From: Kosakonia oryzendophytica
GTDB taxonomy: Bacteria; Pseudomonadota; Gammaproteobacteria; Enterobacterales; Enterobacteriaceae
NCBI RefSeq assembly: GCF_900094925.1
Contig: NZ_FMAY01000015.1
Location: 39,890 to 103,889 of the forward strand
Direction of reading: 5' to 3'
Length of the DNA: 64,000 bases
This document shows, piece by piece, positions 1 to 9,998 of the stretch (positions are counted from its first letter, which is position 1; each line of letters opens with the position of its first letter). The notes beneath the pieces were generated by a model. That model worked only from the letters and a program-made list of their open reading frames with translations. It was not told where the DNA came from and did no database searches. A program made the position numbers and the translations under genes.

Positions 1-17
1 AACTCAACCTGGCTCAT
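1..17 (-). CDS. rlmG: rlmG, first five codons only (23S rRNA G1835 methyltransferase)
   Basis: Read on the minus strand, an ATG at 17 opens a frame giving MSQVE before the window ends. E. coli RlmG starts MSHLD and sits divergently upstream of ygjP, so position and orientation fit. RlmG is the SAM-dependent methyltransferase making m2G1835 in 23S rRNA. Only five codons are visible, so the call rests on synteny and a two-residue match plus conservative changes. Confidence 0.5.
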
Positions 18-87
18 CACCCCTCCGCAATGCTAAAATTCGCGCGTTTTATCGCTTAAATACGTCGGGAAGTAAACACATTTCGCC

Positions 88-579
88 ATGAACACGCTCA
101 CGTACCTTCAGGGTTATCCTGAAACCCTTCTGGCGCAGGTAACCGCATTGATTGAACAGAACCGCTTAGGCGAGGTGCTGCAAAAACGCTATCCCGGCAG
201 CCACGGCATTACCACCGACAAAGCGCTGTATCAGTACACGCTGGAGATGAAAAACCAGTATCTGCGTAACGCCGCACCGGTGAATAAAGTGATGTACGAC
301 AGCAAAATCCATGTGCTCAACAACGCACTCGGTCTGCATACTGCGGTATCACGCGTGCAGGGCGGTAAGCTGAAAGCCAAAGCGGAAATTCGTGTGGCGA
401 CGGTGTTTCGCGACGCGCCGGAAGCCTTTCTGCGGATGATTGTGGTGCACGAGCTGGCGCACCTGAAAGAGAAAGATCACAACAAAGCGTTTTATCAGTT
501 GTGCTGTCATATGGAACCGCACTATCACCAGCTCGAGTTCGACACCCGCCTGTGGCTGACGCATCTTGCGTTGAAATAA
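88..579 (+). CDS. ygjP: YgjP-like zinc metalloprotein (DUF45/M48-type fold)
   Basis: The 163-residue protein carries the zincin signature HELAH at residues 121-125, with a probable third ligand at His131, and a conserved core around residues 60-100. This marks the YgjP/DUF45 family of small cytosolic metal-dependent hydrolases, related to SprT-type zincins. Length and sequence match E. coli YgjP nearly throughout. The physiological substrate is uncertain: protease-like folds and nucleotide hydrolysis have both been proposed for the family, and I cannot decide from sequence. No signal peptide or membrane segment is visible. It lies divergent from rlmG with about 70 bp between them. The ATG at 88 matches the expected N terminus (NLTYLQGYP-type start). 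Confidence 0.9.
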   Translation: MNTLTYLQGYPETLLAQVTALIEQNRLGEVLQKRYPGSHGITTDKALYQYTLEMKNQYLRNAAPVNKVMYDSKIHVLNNALGLHTAVSRVQGGKLKAKAEIRVATVFRDAPEAFLRMIVVHELAHLKEKDHNKAFYQLCCHMEPHYHQLEFDTRLWLTHLALK

Positions 580-630
580 CCTGCCGGGCAAAAAACTGGT
601 AGTCTGGGGGTTACCCTTTTCCGCCCGCCA

Positions 631-1119
631 GTGATGCCCATGTACAACATTGATGATTTTGATCTGAAGATCCTGACGCTGTTGCAGTCAAATGGCCGCC
701 TGACAAATCAGGAGTTGAGTGAACTGATTGGTTTGTCGGCATCGCAGTGTTCCAGGCGACGTATTGCGCTGGAGCAGGCGCAGCTTATTCTGGGCTATCA
801 CGCCAGACTGGCACCGGATGCGGTGGGTCAGGAGATGCTGGGGCTGATAGAAGTGCGTCTGTTGAACCATACGCCGGAGTGCGTGGCAAGCTTTCACCAG
901 ATGGTCAGCGGCGTTGATGCGATTCTTGACGCTTACAAAACCACGGGCGACAACGACTATTTGCTGAAGGTTGCGGTGTCGGATTTGCCGGGGCTTAACC
1001 ATGTGATCAGCGGTATTCTGGCGCAAAATAAGAGCGTGGCGCACCTGAAAACCTCCGTCGTGCTTCATCGACTGAAAGAGAACGGGTTGTCGATGCCGGG
1101 AAGCAACACACTGCCCTGA
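631..1119 (+). CDS. Lrp/AsnC-family transcriptional regulator
   Basis: About 160 residues with the classic Lrp/AsnC layout: an N-terminal winged helix-turn-helix (roughly residues 5-60, with IDDFDLKIL and the recognition stretch LSASQCSRR) and a C-terminal RAM/ligand-sensing domain (about 70-150, with the typical TTGDNDYLLKV motif). Such proteins sense amino acids and act locally or globally. It is not E. coli Lrp or AsnC itself. The next gene, a YitT-type membrane protein on the same strand, is the likeliest local target. Three in-frame starts cluster at 631 (GTG), 634 and 640 (ATG), and no strong Shine-Dalgarno sequence decides between them. In E. coli this interval holds ygjQ instead, so this is a lineage-specific replacement. 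Confidence 0.88.
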   Translation: MMPMYNIDDFDLKILTLLQSNGRLTNQELSELIGLSASQCSRRRIALEQAQLILGYHARLAPDAVGQEMLGLIEVRLLNHTPECVASFHQMVSGVDAILDAYKTTGDNDYLLKVAVSDLPGLNHVISGILAQNKSVAHLKTSVVLHRLKENGLSMPGSNTLP

Positions 1120-1140
1120 TTTGGGGCATTTCGCCCCAAA
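1120..1140. terminator. Hairpin after the Lrp-type gene
   Basis: TTTGGGGC (1120-1127) and GCCCCAAA (1133-1140) form a perfect 8-bp stem with a 5-nt loop, beginning right after the stop codon. The A/T edges give short U tracts in either direction, so it could end transcription on both strands. About 190 bp of otherwise unassigned sequence follows before the dyad at 1330. Confidence 0.6.
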
Positions 1141-1329
1141 ACTGTGCAAAAACACAATCACTTCACGCATAAAAGATCGCTTAAACGCACATTGCACGCC
1201 ACAAACGCCACGAAGACGCACACATCGTGCATATTGCTCTTTTTGTAATTTCAACCTGTTAGCGTAGACGCCGTCTGTTTTTCCGCCATTCACTGTGAAC
1301 GCAGGTTCAGTCTGGTGTATTTATTGCAA

Positions 1330-1365
1330 GTGACACTTATCTTTATGACTTAATAGATAGTGCAC
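1330..1365. promoter_or_regulatory. Inverted repeat just upstream of the YitT-type gene
   Basis: The left arm GTGACACTTATCT (1330-1342) pairs, with two single-base bulges, with the right arm AGATAGTGCAC (1355-1365). The dyad ends four bases before the ATG at 1370. Placement and AT-rich centre suit an operator for a dimeric regulator, with the adjacent Lrp-type protein the obvious candidate. Its role as a binding site is inference. Confidence 0.4.
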
Positions 1366-1369
1366 GCTT

Positions 1370-1984
1370 ATGGATAACGTCCTCACCCCGACTACACTCA
1401 CGCACACCTGGCTGGAAGACGCGCTGGCATTGCTATTCGGCACGCTGATGATCTCCTTCGGCGTGGTGCTATTTCGCCAGTCTGGCGCATTGACCGGCGG
1501 CACGGCGGGGCTGGCCTTTCTGATCCACTACACCATGCACATTTCATTTGGCGTCGCCTTCTTTGTGATTAACCTGCCCTTTTATTGGTTATCCGTACGC
1601 CGCATGGGGGCGCAGTTTACGCTGAAGACCTTTTGCGCCGTGGCAATGGTGTCGCTCTTTTCCGATTTGCATGGCCGTTTTATTCATATCGACCAGTTAA
1701 ATCCGTTCTACGCCACGCTGTTTGCCAACATTATGATGGGAGTGGGCTTTGTGGTGCTGTTCCGCCATAAGGCCAGCCTGGGCGGTATGAACATTCTGGC
1801 GCTCTATCTGCAAGAGAAAAGCGGCATCCGCGCGGGGAAATTCCAGATGGTGGTGGATGCCTGCATCGTAACGGCATCGTTGTTTGTGGTGAGCCTCCCG
1901 ATGCTTGTCGTGTCTGTTGCCGGCGCTACGCTGCTGAATTTGATTATCGCCATGAACCATCGGCCTGGTCGTTACGTGGGTTAA
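1370..1984 (+). CDS. YitT-family integral membrane protein
   Basis: The 204-residue protein is strongly hydrophobic, with five or six predicted membrane segments (around residues 17-35, 45-70, 83-105, 112-130, 150-175 and 175-192). The N-terminal GALTGGTAGLAFL and the central GGMNILALYLQEKSG stretches are typical of the YitT_membrane family (DUF161), often described as transporters of unknown substrate. It follows the Lrp-type regulator on the same strand after 250 bp, with a dyad next to its start, so amino-acid-linked control is plausible. No biochemical function should be assigned. This gene is not found at this locus in E. coli K-12, as far as I recall. The 177 bp after it show no gene. 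Confidence 0.85.
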   Translation: MDNVLTPTTLTHTWLEDALALLFGTLMISFGVVLFRQSGALTGGTAGLAFLIHYTMHISFGVAFFVINLPFYWLSVRRMGAQFTLKTFCAVAMVSLFSDLHGRFIHIDQLNPFYATLFANIMMGVGFVVLFRHKASLGGMNILALYLQEKSGIRAGKFQMVVDACIVTASLFVVSLPMLVVSVAGATLLNLIIAMNHRPGRYVG

Positions 1985-2161
1985 AAGCGTGTCGCACCTC
2001 CGCCCGCGTTAACCGCCGGATGTAACTGAACGCAGCGCGGTTCCGGCTGGCGCGCTCTTCTTCTTAATGCCATTTGTGCTTCTGCGTGGCAGTGCACTGG
2101 TTTTGTCATGCTGTCGTGCTAGAGTGACAAAAGACCCCCATTACGGAGAATCAGCGCCTGT

Positions 2162-3160
2162 ATGATACGTTTCGCTGTCATAGGCACCAACTGGATCACC
2201 CGCCAGTTTGTCGATGCCGCCCATGAAACGGGCAAATATAAACTCACCGCCGTTTTTTCCCGCAGCCTTGAACAGGCGCAAGCGTTCGCCAGCGATTATC
2301 CTGTCGAACACCTGTTTACCTCTCTCGACGAGATGGCGCAAAGCGATGCGATTGACGCGGTATATATTGCCAGCCCGAATGCCCTGCATTTCCCGCAAAC
2401 CCGCCTTTTCCTCAGCCACAAAAAACATGTGATTTGTGAAAAACCGCTGGCCTCAAACCTGCGGGAAGTAGAAGCGGCGATTGCCTGTGCGCGGGAAAAT
2501 CAGGTGGTACTGTTTGAAGCGTTTAAAACCGCCAGCCTGCCCAATTTCATCTTGCTGAAACAGTCGCTGGCGAAAGTCGGTAAGGTGCGTAAAGCCTTTA
2601 TCAATTACTGCCAATACTCTTCCCGCTATCAGCGTTACCTGGACGGTGAAAACCCGAATACCTTTAATCCGGCGTTCTCTAACGGCTCGATTATGGATAT
2701 TGGTTTCTACTGTCTGGCATCCGCCGTGGCGCTGTGGGGCGAGCCGTATGCCGTGCAGGCCACCGCCAGTAAGCTTGAGAGCGGCGTTGATGCACACGGC
2801 GTGGTCGTGATGGATTACGGTGACTTCAGCGTAACATTGCAGCACTCCAAAGTGAGTGATTCCGTGTTACCCAGCGAAATCCAGGGCGAAGCCGGTTCAC
2901 TGGTGATCGAGAAGATCTCCGAATGCCAGAAAGTGTCATTTGTGCCGCGCGGCGGTAAAGCACAAGAGCTGACGCAGCCACAGCACATCAACACCATGCT
3001 GTATGAGGCCGACGTGTTTGCCCAACTGGTGGAAGAGAATCAGGTCAACCATCCGGGGCTGGATGTCAGCCGCATCACCGCAAAACTGCAAACGGAGATC
3101 CGCCGCCAGACCGGTGTGGTTTTCCCGGCGGATGATGTCAGCCAGCAACTTCCCGCGTAA
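2162..3160 (+). CDS. ygjR: YgjR, Gfo/Idh/MocA-family NAD(P)-dependent oxidoreductase
   Basis: The 332-residue protein begins with a Rossmann dinucleotide fold (MIRFAVIGTNWI) and carries the family lysine motif CEKPLA at about residues 93-98, followed by the alpha/beta substrate domain. It matches E. coli YgjR almost residue for residue in the middle (NYCQYSSRYQRYLDGENP). Family members oxidise or reduce sugars and their derivatives using NAD(P). The substrate of YgjR is not established. It is cytosolic. The ACGGAG sequence at 2142-2147 is rather far from the ATG, so the ribosome site is weak. It lies upstream of the alx riboswitch on the same strand. Confidence 0.9.
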   Translation: MIRFAVIGTNWITRQFVDAAHETGKYKLTAVFSRSLEQAQAFASDYPVEHLFTSLDEMAQSDAIDAVYIASPNALHFPQTRLFLSHKKHVICEKPLASNLREVEAAIACARENQVVLFEAFKTASLPNFILLKQSLAKVGKVRKAFINYCQYSSRYQRYLDGENPNTFNPAFSNGSIMDIGFYCLASAVALWGEPYAVQATASKLESGVDAHGVVVMDYGDFSVTLQHSKVSDSVLPSEIQGEAGSLVIEKISECQKVSFVPRGGKAQELTQPQHINTMLYEADVFAQLVEENQVNHPGLDVSRITAKLQTEIRRQTGVVFPADDVSQQLPA

Positions 3161-3204
3161 AGGTTCGTAAGCAGGGCGGGCATATTATTGACGGGATGAA
3201 TATC

Positions 3205-3395
3205 CTGACATATTTTGTTACCTGCAAAGGGGAGTAACTTCATTGCCGGTGGATCGTCATTACGATGCGTATATGCATCCGGTCGCCGGGCGTCTTTACC
3301 GACGTAAGTGAGACCTTGCCGGAAGGCGAGGAACCATTGCATCGAAAGCAAGCGGCTAACGTCTTCTGACGTTGGCCGTTTTTGTTTTTTAGGTA
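3205..3395 (+). ncRNA. yybP-ykoY (PRE/SraF) riboswitch upstream of alx
   Basis: The 240-bp leader between ygjR and alx contains the yybP-ykoY signature: the box CAAAGGGGAGTA near 3225-3236 and GAGACC near 3310-3315, separated by a variable hairpin, and then a closing stem. This class binds Mn2+, and in E. coli the alx element (PRE, SraF) also responds to alkaline pH. It controls synthesis of Alx, the next gene. The exact 5' end is estimated from the E. coli transcript, whose start lies about 200 nt before the ATG. The 3' part overlaps a terminator hairpin. Confidence 0.88.
3353..3390 (+). terminator. Intrinsic terminator within the alx riboswitch
   Basis: CGGCTAACGTC (from 3353) and GACGTTGGCCG (to about 3379) form an 11-bp GC-rich stem with a TTCT loop, followed by a T-rich tract up to 3390. 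It lies between the riboswitch aptamer and the alx ribosome site AAGGA at 3395. This is the expected expression platform or sRNA terminator of the PRE element. Confidence 0.75.
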
Positions 3396-3406
3396 AGGAA
3401 CTGATG

Positions 3407-4372
3407 ATGAATAGTGTCGGCACACCGATGTTATGGGGCGGATTCGCCATTGTGGTAGCAATTATGCTGGCCATCGACCTTCTGCTTCAGGGGCGTCGCG
3501 GCGTCCACACGATGACCATGAAGCAGGCGGCCGTCTGGTCAGTGGTATGGGTAAGTCTCTCTTTGCTGTTCAATGCCGCGTTCTGGTGGTATCTGGCGCA
3601 AACCGAAGGTCGCGCCGTTGCGGATACGCAAGCGCTGGCCTTTCTCACGGGTTACTTGATTGAAAAGGCACTGGCGGTGGATAACGTCTTTGTCTGGTTG
3701 ATGTTGTTCAGCTACTTCGCTGTGCCTGCTGCGTTGCAGCGCCGCGTGTTGATCTACGGTGTACTCGGCGCGATCGTGCTGCGTACCATCATGATCTTCG
3801 CGGGAAGCTGGCTGATCAGTCAGTTCTCGTGGCTGCTGTATGTGTTTGGCGCGTTCCTGCTATTTACCGGCGTGAAGATGGCGCTGGCGAAAGAGGATGA
3901 AACCGGGATCGGCGATAAGCCGCTGGTGCGCTGGCTGCGTGGGCACCTGCGCATGACAGACACCATTGAAAATGAGCACTTCTTCGTGCGCAAAAACGGG
4001 CTGCTGTTTGCCACGCCGCTGCTGCTGGTGCTGATTCTGGTGGAACTGAGCGATGTGATTTTTGCGGTCGACAGCATTCCGGCGATTTTTGCCGTCACCA
4101 CCGATCCCTTTATTGTGCTGACCTCGAACCTGTTCGCCATTTTAGGGTTGCGCGCCATGTACTTCCTGCTGGCAGGCGTGGCAGAGCGCTTCTCAATGCT
4201 CAAGTACGGTTTATCGCTGATCCTGGTGTTTATCGGCATTAAGATGCTGATTGTTGACATCTTCCATATTCCAATCGCCATTTCGCTTGGCGTGGTGGGT
4301 GGGATCCTTGTGCTGACTATGCTGCTCAATGCCTGGGTTAACCACCAGAACGACAAAAAAACGAAGGCGTAA
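3407..4372 (+). CDS. alx: Alx, TerC-family membrane protein (Mn2+ homeostasis / alkaline response)
   Basis: The 321-residue protein belongs to the TerC family, with about nine membrane segments and the acidic membrane motifs typical of the group ([10 protein letters not shown] near residue 85 and [15 protein letters not shown] near residue 210). E. coli Alx is an inner-membrane protein linked to manganese export and induced by alkaline pH through its leader RNA. That same leader is present immediately upstream here, which supports the assignment. Two tandem ATGs occur at 3404 and 3407. The AAGGA at 3395 is better spaced for 3407, which also gives the usual MNSVGTP start. A long hairpin follows the gene. 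Confidence 0.95.
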   Translation: MNSVGTPMLWGGFAIVVAIMLAIDLLLQGRRGVHTMTMKQAAVWSVVWVSLSLLFNAAFWWYLAQTEGRAVADTQALAFLTGYLIEKALAVDNVFVWLMLFSYFAVPAALQRRVLIYGVLGAIVLRTIMIFAGSWLISQFSWLLYVFGAFLLFTGVKMALAKEDETGIGDKPLVRWLRGHLRMTDTIENEHFFVRKNGLLFATPLLLVLILVELSDVIFAVDSIPAIFAVTTDPFIVLTSNLFAILGLRAMYFLLAGVAERFSMLKYGLSLILVFIGIKMLIVDIFHIPIAISLGVVGGILVLTMLLNAWVNHQNDKKTKA

Positions 4373-4378
4373 GCTGTA

Positions 4379-4412
4379 ATTCGCCGCTCTGCCACTATGC
4401 TGAGCGGCGAAT
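4379..4412. terminator. Hairpin after alx
   Basis: ATTCGCCGCTC (4379-4389) and GAGCGGCGAAT (4402-4412) are perfectly complementary over 11 bp with a 12-nt loop. It begins seven bases after the alx stop. There is no clear T tract on the plus strand, so it may be an RNA 3'-end stabiliser or a weak terminator. Confidence 0.5.
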
Positions 4413-4612
4413 GCGTCAGCCTTGTCGCCTTTATCACAAAACGTTAACACAAAAAATCAAAAAACAGCGCCAGGCCCGAAAAGTACATCTTCCACCCTTC
4501 CCTGTTGCCGCAGAGTCCATATACTTCTTTCTGCAAATAAATGTTACATCCTGACAAATGTCATCAAAAAAGACAGGCGGGATGCAACTCCACAACACGA
4601 AAGGAACATGGC

Positions 4613-5857
4613 ATGACAACGCACCGCTCCGCCGGGTTACTGCAACGTCTTATTGATGGCAGCCTGGTGAAACAGATCCTTATTGGTTTAATTCTGGGTA
4701 TCTTACTGGCGTGGATTTCCACTCCCGCCGCCATTGCGACCGGCATTCTGGGTACGCTTTTTGTTAGCGCGTTAAAAGCGGTAGCGCCGGTATTGGTGCT
4801 GATGCTGGTGATGGCCTCCATCGCCGGTCATCAGCAAGGGCAAAAGACGCATCTGCGCCCGGTATTGATGCTCTATTTGTTAGGCACATTCACCGCCGCA
4901 CTGACCGCCGTGCTGGTCAGTTTCCTGTTCCCTTCCACGTTACAGCTTGTACCCGGTGCAAATGATGTCGCACCGCCTTCCGGTATTGTGGAAGTGCTGC
5001 GTGGTTTGCTGACCAGCATGATCGCCAACCCGGTAACGGCGCTCATGAATGCTAACTACATTGGCATACTGGTATGGGCCGTGGGGCTGGGTTTTGCACT
5101 GCGTCACAGCAACGAGAGCACCAAAAATCTGGTGCAGGATTTTGCAAGCGCGGTGACCTTTATGGTGCGGCTTGTGATCCGCTTTGCCCCGATCGGGATA
5201 TTCGGTCTCGTCTCATCCACCCTTGCGACATCGGGTTTTGGTGCGCTGTTAGGCTATGCGCAACTCCTGGTCGTGCTGGTGGGATGTATGGCGTTTGTCG
5301 CGCTGGTGATTAACCCGCTGCTGGTATTCTGGAAAATCCGCCGCAACCCTTTCCCACTGGTTTTTACTTGCCTTCGCGAAAGTGGCGTCACCGCATTTTT
5401 CACCCGCAGTTCAGCGGCGAATATTCCCGTTAATATGGCATTGTGTGAGAAGTTGAACCTCGATCGCGATACCTACTCTGTCTCTATCCCGTTGGGTGCC
5501 ACCATTAACATGGCGGGTGCGGCAATCACGATTACGGTGCTGGCACTGGCGGCAGTCCATACCTTAGGTATTACGGTCGATCTGCCGACAGCGTTGCTGT
5601 TGAGCGTCGTGGCGTCGCTTTGTGCCTGTGGTGCCTCCGGCGTGGCGGGCGGCTCCCTGCTGTTGATCCCGCTGGCCTGTAACATGTTTGGTATTTCCAA
5701 CGATGTGGCGATGCAGGTGGTGGCGGTCGGCTTTATTATCGGCGTGCTGCAGGACTCTTGCGAAACCGCGCTCAACTCCTCCACGGATGTGCTGTTCACC
5801 GCAGCGGTATGCCAGGCGGAAGATTCGCGTCTGGTTAACAACGCCCTGCGTAATTAA
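4613..5857 (+). CDS. sstT: SstT, Na+/serine-threonine symporter
   Basis: The 414-residue protein is a dicarboxylate/amino acid:cation symporter (SDF, EAAT fold) with about eight membrane spans and two re-entrant hairpins. Family signatures are visible: the serine-rich [13 protein letters not shown] segment ([11 protein letters not shown], about residue 265), [10 protein letters not shown], and the C-terminal [12 protein letters not shown] motif that lines the substrate and sodium sites. SstT imports serine and threonine with Na+. The ATG at 4613 follows AAAGGAA at 4600-4606 and gives the E. coli-type start MTT-RS. The upstream in-frame extension to 4541 lacks a ribosome site and is rejected. 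It is convergent with ygjV, 15 bp away. Confidence 0.95.
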   Translation: MTTHRSAGLLQRLIDGSLVKQILIGLILGILLAWISTPAAIATGILGTLFVSALKAVAPVLVLMLVMASIAGHQQGQKTHLRPVLMLYLLGTFTAALTAVLVSFLFPSTLQLVPGANDVAPPSGIVEVLRGLLTSMIANPVTALMNANYIGILVWAVGLGFALRHSNESTKNLVQDFASAVTFMVRLVIRFAPIGIFGLVSSTLATSGFGALLGYAQLLVVLVGCMAFVALVINPLLVFWKIRRNPFPLVFTCLRESGVTAFFTRSSAANIPVNMALCEKLNLDRDTYSVSIPLGATINMAGAAITITVLALAAVHTLGITVDLPTALLLSVVASLCACGASGVAGGSLLLIPLACNMFGISNDVAMQVVAVGFIIGVLQDSCETALNSSTDVLFTAAVCQAEDSRLVNNALRN

Positions 5858-5872
5858 CCTCTTCACCTGCCG

Positions 5873-6427
5873 TCAGCGGGCGGCAGGCGTCTCTTTTTGC
5901 TGCGCGGTTTCGACTTTAAACGGGTCGATGCCGCGTTTTTGCATTCGCCAGAAACGGATGATATTCAGCCCGTTCATGATAAGAAAGCTGCCTTCGATCA
6001 ATGAGCCACCAATCGAGCCGAGCCAGATATTGTGGATCACCCAACAACCGGTAGAACACCAAATTACACAGCGCATTGGCAGACCTTTAAAACGGAATAG
6101 CGCCCAGGTGCTGACGATAGTGCCCGCTACAGGTAACAGCTCCATCGGATGGTGAAATTTCGCCAGCCCCAGCCCGCCGGTCAGCACGATAAACAGCGCC
6201 ATCACCCAAAGACTGCGCGTGCGCAAGGTAATCAGCGTACGGACGGCGTTGAGCATCGCGCTCGAACCGGCAGGAAACGCCCCCATCAGAAAGAAGTGGA
6301 CACCAATAATGGCGCTATACACCGAGAGCTGTTTTTTAAACCGTCTTTCATCACGGTTAATAAACGTGGTAATACCAATCAAAAAAGCAATGACACCGAC
6401 ACCCTGGGCAAGCCAATACGCGGTCAT
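5873..6427 (-). CDS. ygjV: YgjV, inner-membrane protein of unknown function
   Basis: The 184-residue protein is predicted to have about six membrane segments and matches E. coli YgjV through most of its length (MTAYWLAQGVGVIAFLIG at the start, NGLNIIRFWRMQKRGIDPF near the end). The family carries no recognised catalytic motif. The hydrophilic tail after residue 165 is the most divergent part. It is read on the minus strand after the uxaCA terminator and convergent with sstT. No function is proposed. Confidence 0.88.
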   Translation of the reverse strand: MTAYWLAQGVGVIAFLIGITTFINRDERRFKKQLSVYSAIIGVHFFLMGAFPAGSSAMLNAVRTLITLRTRSLWVMALFIVLTGGLGLAKFHHPMELLPVAGTIVSTWALFRFKGLPMRCVIWCSTGCWVIHNIWLGSIGGSLIEGSFLIMNGLNIIRFWRMQKRGIDPFKVETAQQKETPAAR

Positions 6428-6449
6428 GGAAAATCCTTGAAGGGTAGAT

Positions 6450-6487
6450 AAAAAAAGAAACGGCCTCTATTAGAGCGCCGTTTTTAT
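6450..6487 (-). terminator. Terminator of the uxaCA operon
   Basis: On the minus strand AACGGCGCTCT and AGAGGCCGTT pair around an AAT loop, followed by TTTCTTTTTTT. It lies between the uxaA stop at 6617 and the ygjV start at 6427 and should separate these co-directional genes. The opposite face also has a short T run. The remaining 130 bp up to uxaA show no gene. Confidence 0.75.
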
Positions 6488-6616
6488 CAGGGGATCTACC
6501 TGCGTTACCAAAAGATTTCGCACCGTGGTAAGGCGGAGTGCCCGCGCAGCCCGGAAACTGACACATCAGCAACCGGGGTGAATACGCGTAACCATGGCGC
6601 AAACGCGAACGGTAAC

Positions 6617-8104
6617 TTACAGGGTTACGCCGCTTTTGAAGATCGCCAGTTCACGGAAATCGTTCTTCTCGTTGCAGGTCTGCTGACCGTTAGCGATAGC
6701 CACAATCACATCGACAAACTCATTCAGCAGTTGCGGCATCGCTTTGCCGTGGATCAACTGACCGGCATCAAAGTCTATCCAGTGTTTTTTCTTCGCCGCC
6801 AGCTCGCTATTGGTGGCGATTTTCACCGTCGGTACAAAACCACCGTAAGGTGTACCGCGACCAGTGCTGAACAACACCATATGGCAGCCCGCCCCCGCCA
6901 GTGCGCTGGTTGCAACGGCATCGTTGCCCGGCGCGCTCAGCAGGTTCAGACCGTGGGTTTTCAGCCGTTCGCCATAACGCAGTACATCCACGACCTGGCT
7001 GGCACCTGCTTTCTGCGTACAACCCAGAGACTTCTCTTCCAGAGTAGTGATCCCACCCGCTTTGTTGCCCGGCGAAGGGTTCTCGTAAATGGGCTGGTTA
7101 TGCGCGATAAAGTACTGTTTGAAGTCGTTGACCATGGTAACGGTCTTCTCAAAGGTACTTTCGTCGCGGCAGTGGCTCATCAGGATCTGCTCCGCGCCAA
7201 ACATCTCCGGTACTTCGGTCAGGACGGTTGTTCCGCCATTACCGATGACATAGTCCGAGAAACGCCCCAGCATCGGGTTCGCGGTAATACCGGACAGCCC
7301 GTCAGAACCGCCGCATTCCAGGCCAAATTTCAGTTCGCTCAGTTTACCCGGTACGCGCTTATCGTTGCGCATGACCTGATAGAGCTCGTGCAGATGCTCA
7401 AGCCCGGCTTCCACTTCATCGTCCTGGTGTTGGCAAACCATAAAGTGAACACGCTCAGAGTCGAACTCACCCAGCGTCTGGCGGAAAGCATCGACCTGGT
7501 TGTTTTCGCAACCCAGACCAATCACCAGTACAGCGCCGGCATTCGGGTGACGCACCATGTTTTGCAGCATGGTACGGGTGTTAATGTGATCGTCGCCCAG
7601 TTGCGAACAACCATAGGTATGGCTGAACAGGTAGACGCCGTCGGTGCCTTCAGCATTTTGCGTCTCTTTCAGGAAACGGTTCTGGATCTGGCGGGCAATG
7701 CCGTTGACGCAGCCAACCGTTGGCAGGATCCACAGCTCATTACGGATCCCCACTTCACCATTAGCGCGACGGTAGATTTGAATATCCCGGTCCACCGCCT
7801 GTGCGCCTTCATCCTGAAAATCAGGTTGATAGCTATACTCGTCCAAATCACTCAGATTGGTACGCGCGTTGTGGGAATGAATGTGCTCGCCCGGCGCGAT
7901 ATCTGACGTCGCATGGCCAATTGGCAGACCGTATTTAACGACATTTTCGCCCTGCGCAATGGCCTGCAGGGCAAATTTATGCCCACGCGCCACCGCCTGA
8001 CGCAGCCGAACGGTCTGGTTGTCGACAACGACTTCCGCGCCTTCGGCAAGATCGGCCAGTGCTACCGCAACGTTATCCAGCGAATGGATCTTGATGTATT
8101 GCAT
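6617..8104 (-). CDS. uxaA: UxaA, D-altronate dehydratase
   Basis: At 495 residues this is the usual length of E. coli altronate hydrolase. UxaA dehydrates D-altronate to 2-keto-3-deoxygluconate in galacturonate breakdown, using iron or manganese. A small N-terminal SAF domain (about residues 1-90, with VARGHKFALQ) is followed by the large dehydratase domain shared with GarD. Signatures include GCECNN-like GLGCENNQ, the LECGGSDGLSGITANP segment, and [11 protein letters not shown] near residue 415. It follows uxaC with a 17-bp gap on the same strand, and a terminator follows it. The gene is in the operon expected to be repressed by ExuR and activated by CRP. Confidence 0.96.
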   Translation of the reverse strand: MQYIKIHSLDNVAVALADLAEGAEVVVDNQTVRLRQAVARGHKFALQAIAQGENVVKYGLPIGHATSDIAPGEHIHSHNARTNLSDLDEYSYQPDFQDEGAQAVDRDIQIYRRANGEVGIRNELWILPTVGCVNGIARQIQNRFLKETQNAEGTDGVYLFSHTYGCSQLGDDHINTRTMLQNMVRHPNAGAVLVIGLGCENNQVDAFRQTLGEFDSERVHFMVCQHQDDEVEAGLEHLHELYQVMRNDKRVPGKLSELKFGLECGGSDGLSGITANPMLGRFSDYVIGNGGTTVLTEVPEMFGAEQILMSHCRDESTFEKTVTMVNDFKQYFIAHNQPIYENPSPGNKAGGITTLEEKSLGCTQKAGASQVVDVLRYGERLKTHGLNLLSAPGNDAVATSALAGAGCHMVLFSTGRGTPYGGFVPTVKIATNSELAAKKKHWIDFDAGQLIHGKAMPQLLNEFVDVIVAIANGQQTCNEKNDFRELAIFKSGVTL

Positions 8105-8121
8105 ATCAACCTCAAACGGCT

Positions 8122-9567
<1,446 letters not shown>

Positions 9568-9745
9568 TTACCTTAGATGCTGACAAAGTTATCACACCAA
9601 TTTCTATAGCCCGAAGATATTTTCGTGAGTTGGATCAATAAAAGCAGACAAAAAATTACCGTTTGTTCCTGTAAATAGCGCGCCAGACCGCGCTGCATCT
9701 GGCTTCTCGCGCCAAAGTTAAAGACCACACAAAGAAAAACACTTT

Positions 9746-9761
9746 TGTGATATCACTCACC
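9746..9761. promoter_or_regulatory. Probable CRP site, uxaC-exuT region
   Basis: TGTGA at 9746-9750, six bases, then TCACC at 9757-9761. This matches nine of ten conserved CRP half-site bases (TGTGA-N6-TCACA). Hexuronate genes are known to be cAMP-CRP dependent in E. coli, which supports the reading. Confidence 0.6.
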
Positions 9762-9901
9762 TTTTCAAGTTGTATGACAAGTTATCTTTCTGCCGTCGAA
9801 CACATAAGCCGACGGAATGCATTCCCGACAACACATTGATCGGATTTTTTGGGTACGGATACCGACTTGAACACGCTTACTTATGGCAAGGTTTGGGCCG
9901 T

Positions 9902-9975
9902 ACCGGGACTGGTTCCCGGTTACGTCCTCCCGTTTCATCCTTCGAGGGCGATCGCAGGATGACCGCGCAAGCGGT
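9902..9975 (+). other. Stacked hairpins in the exuT 5' leader
   Basis: ACCGGGA (9902-9908) pairs with TCCCGGT (9914-9920). CATCCT and AGGATG pair at about 9937-9962. ACCGC and GCGGT pair at about 9962-9975. Together they form three consecutive hairpins ending 24 bases before the exuT ATG. Their function is not known to me, and no T tract follows the last one. Confidence 0.45.
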
Positions 9976-9998
9976 AATAACATAACGATGAGGTTTAC

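Noticed and set aside
6578..7906. 442-codon plus-strand open frame
   Set aside because: Lies wholly antisense to uxaA, which is strongly conserved. It is a codon-bias shadow.
9770..9985. 71-codon open frame in the exuT leader
   Set aside because: Runs through three hairpins, has no ribosome site and resembles nothing known.
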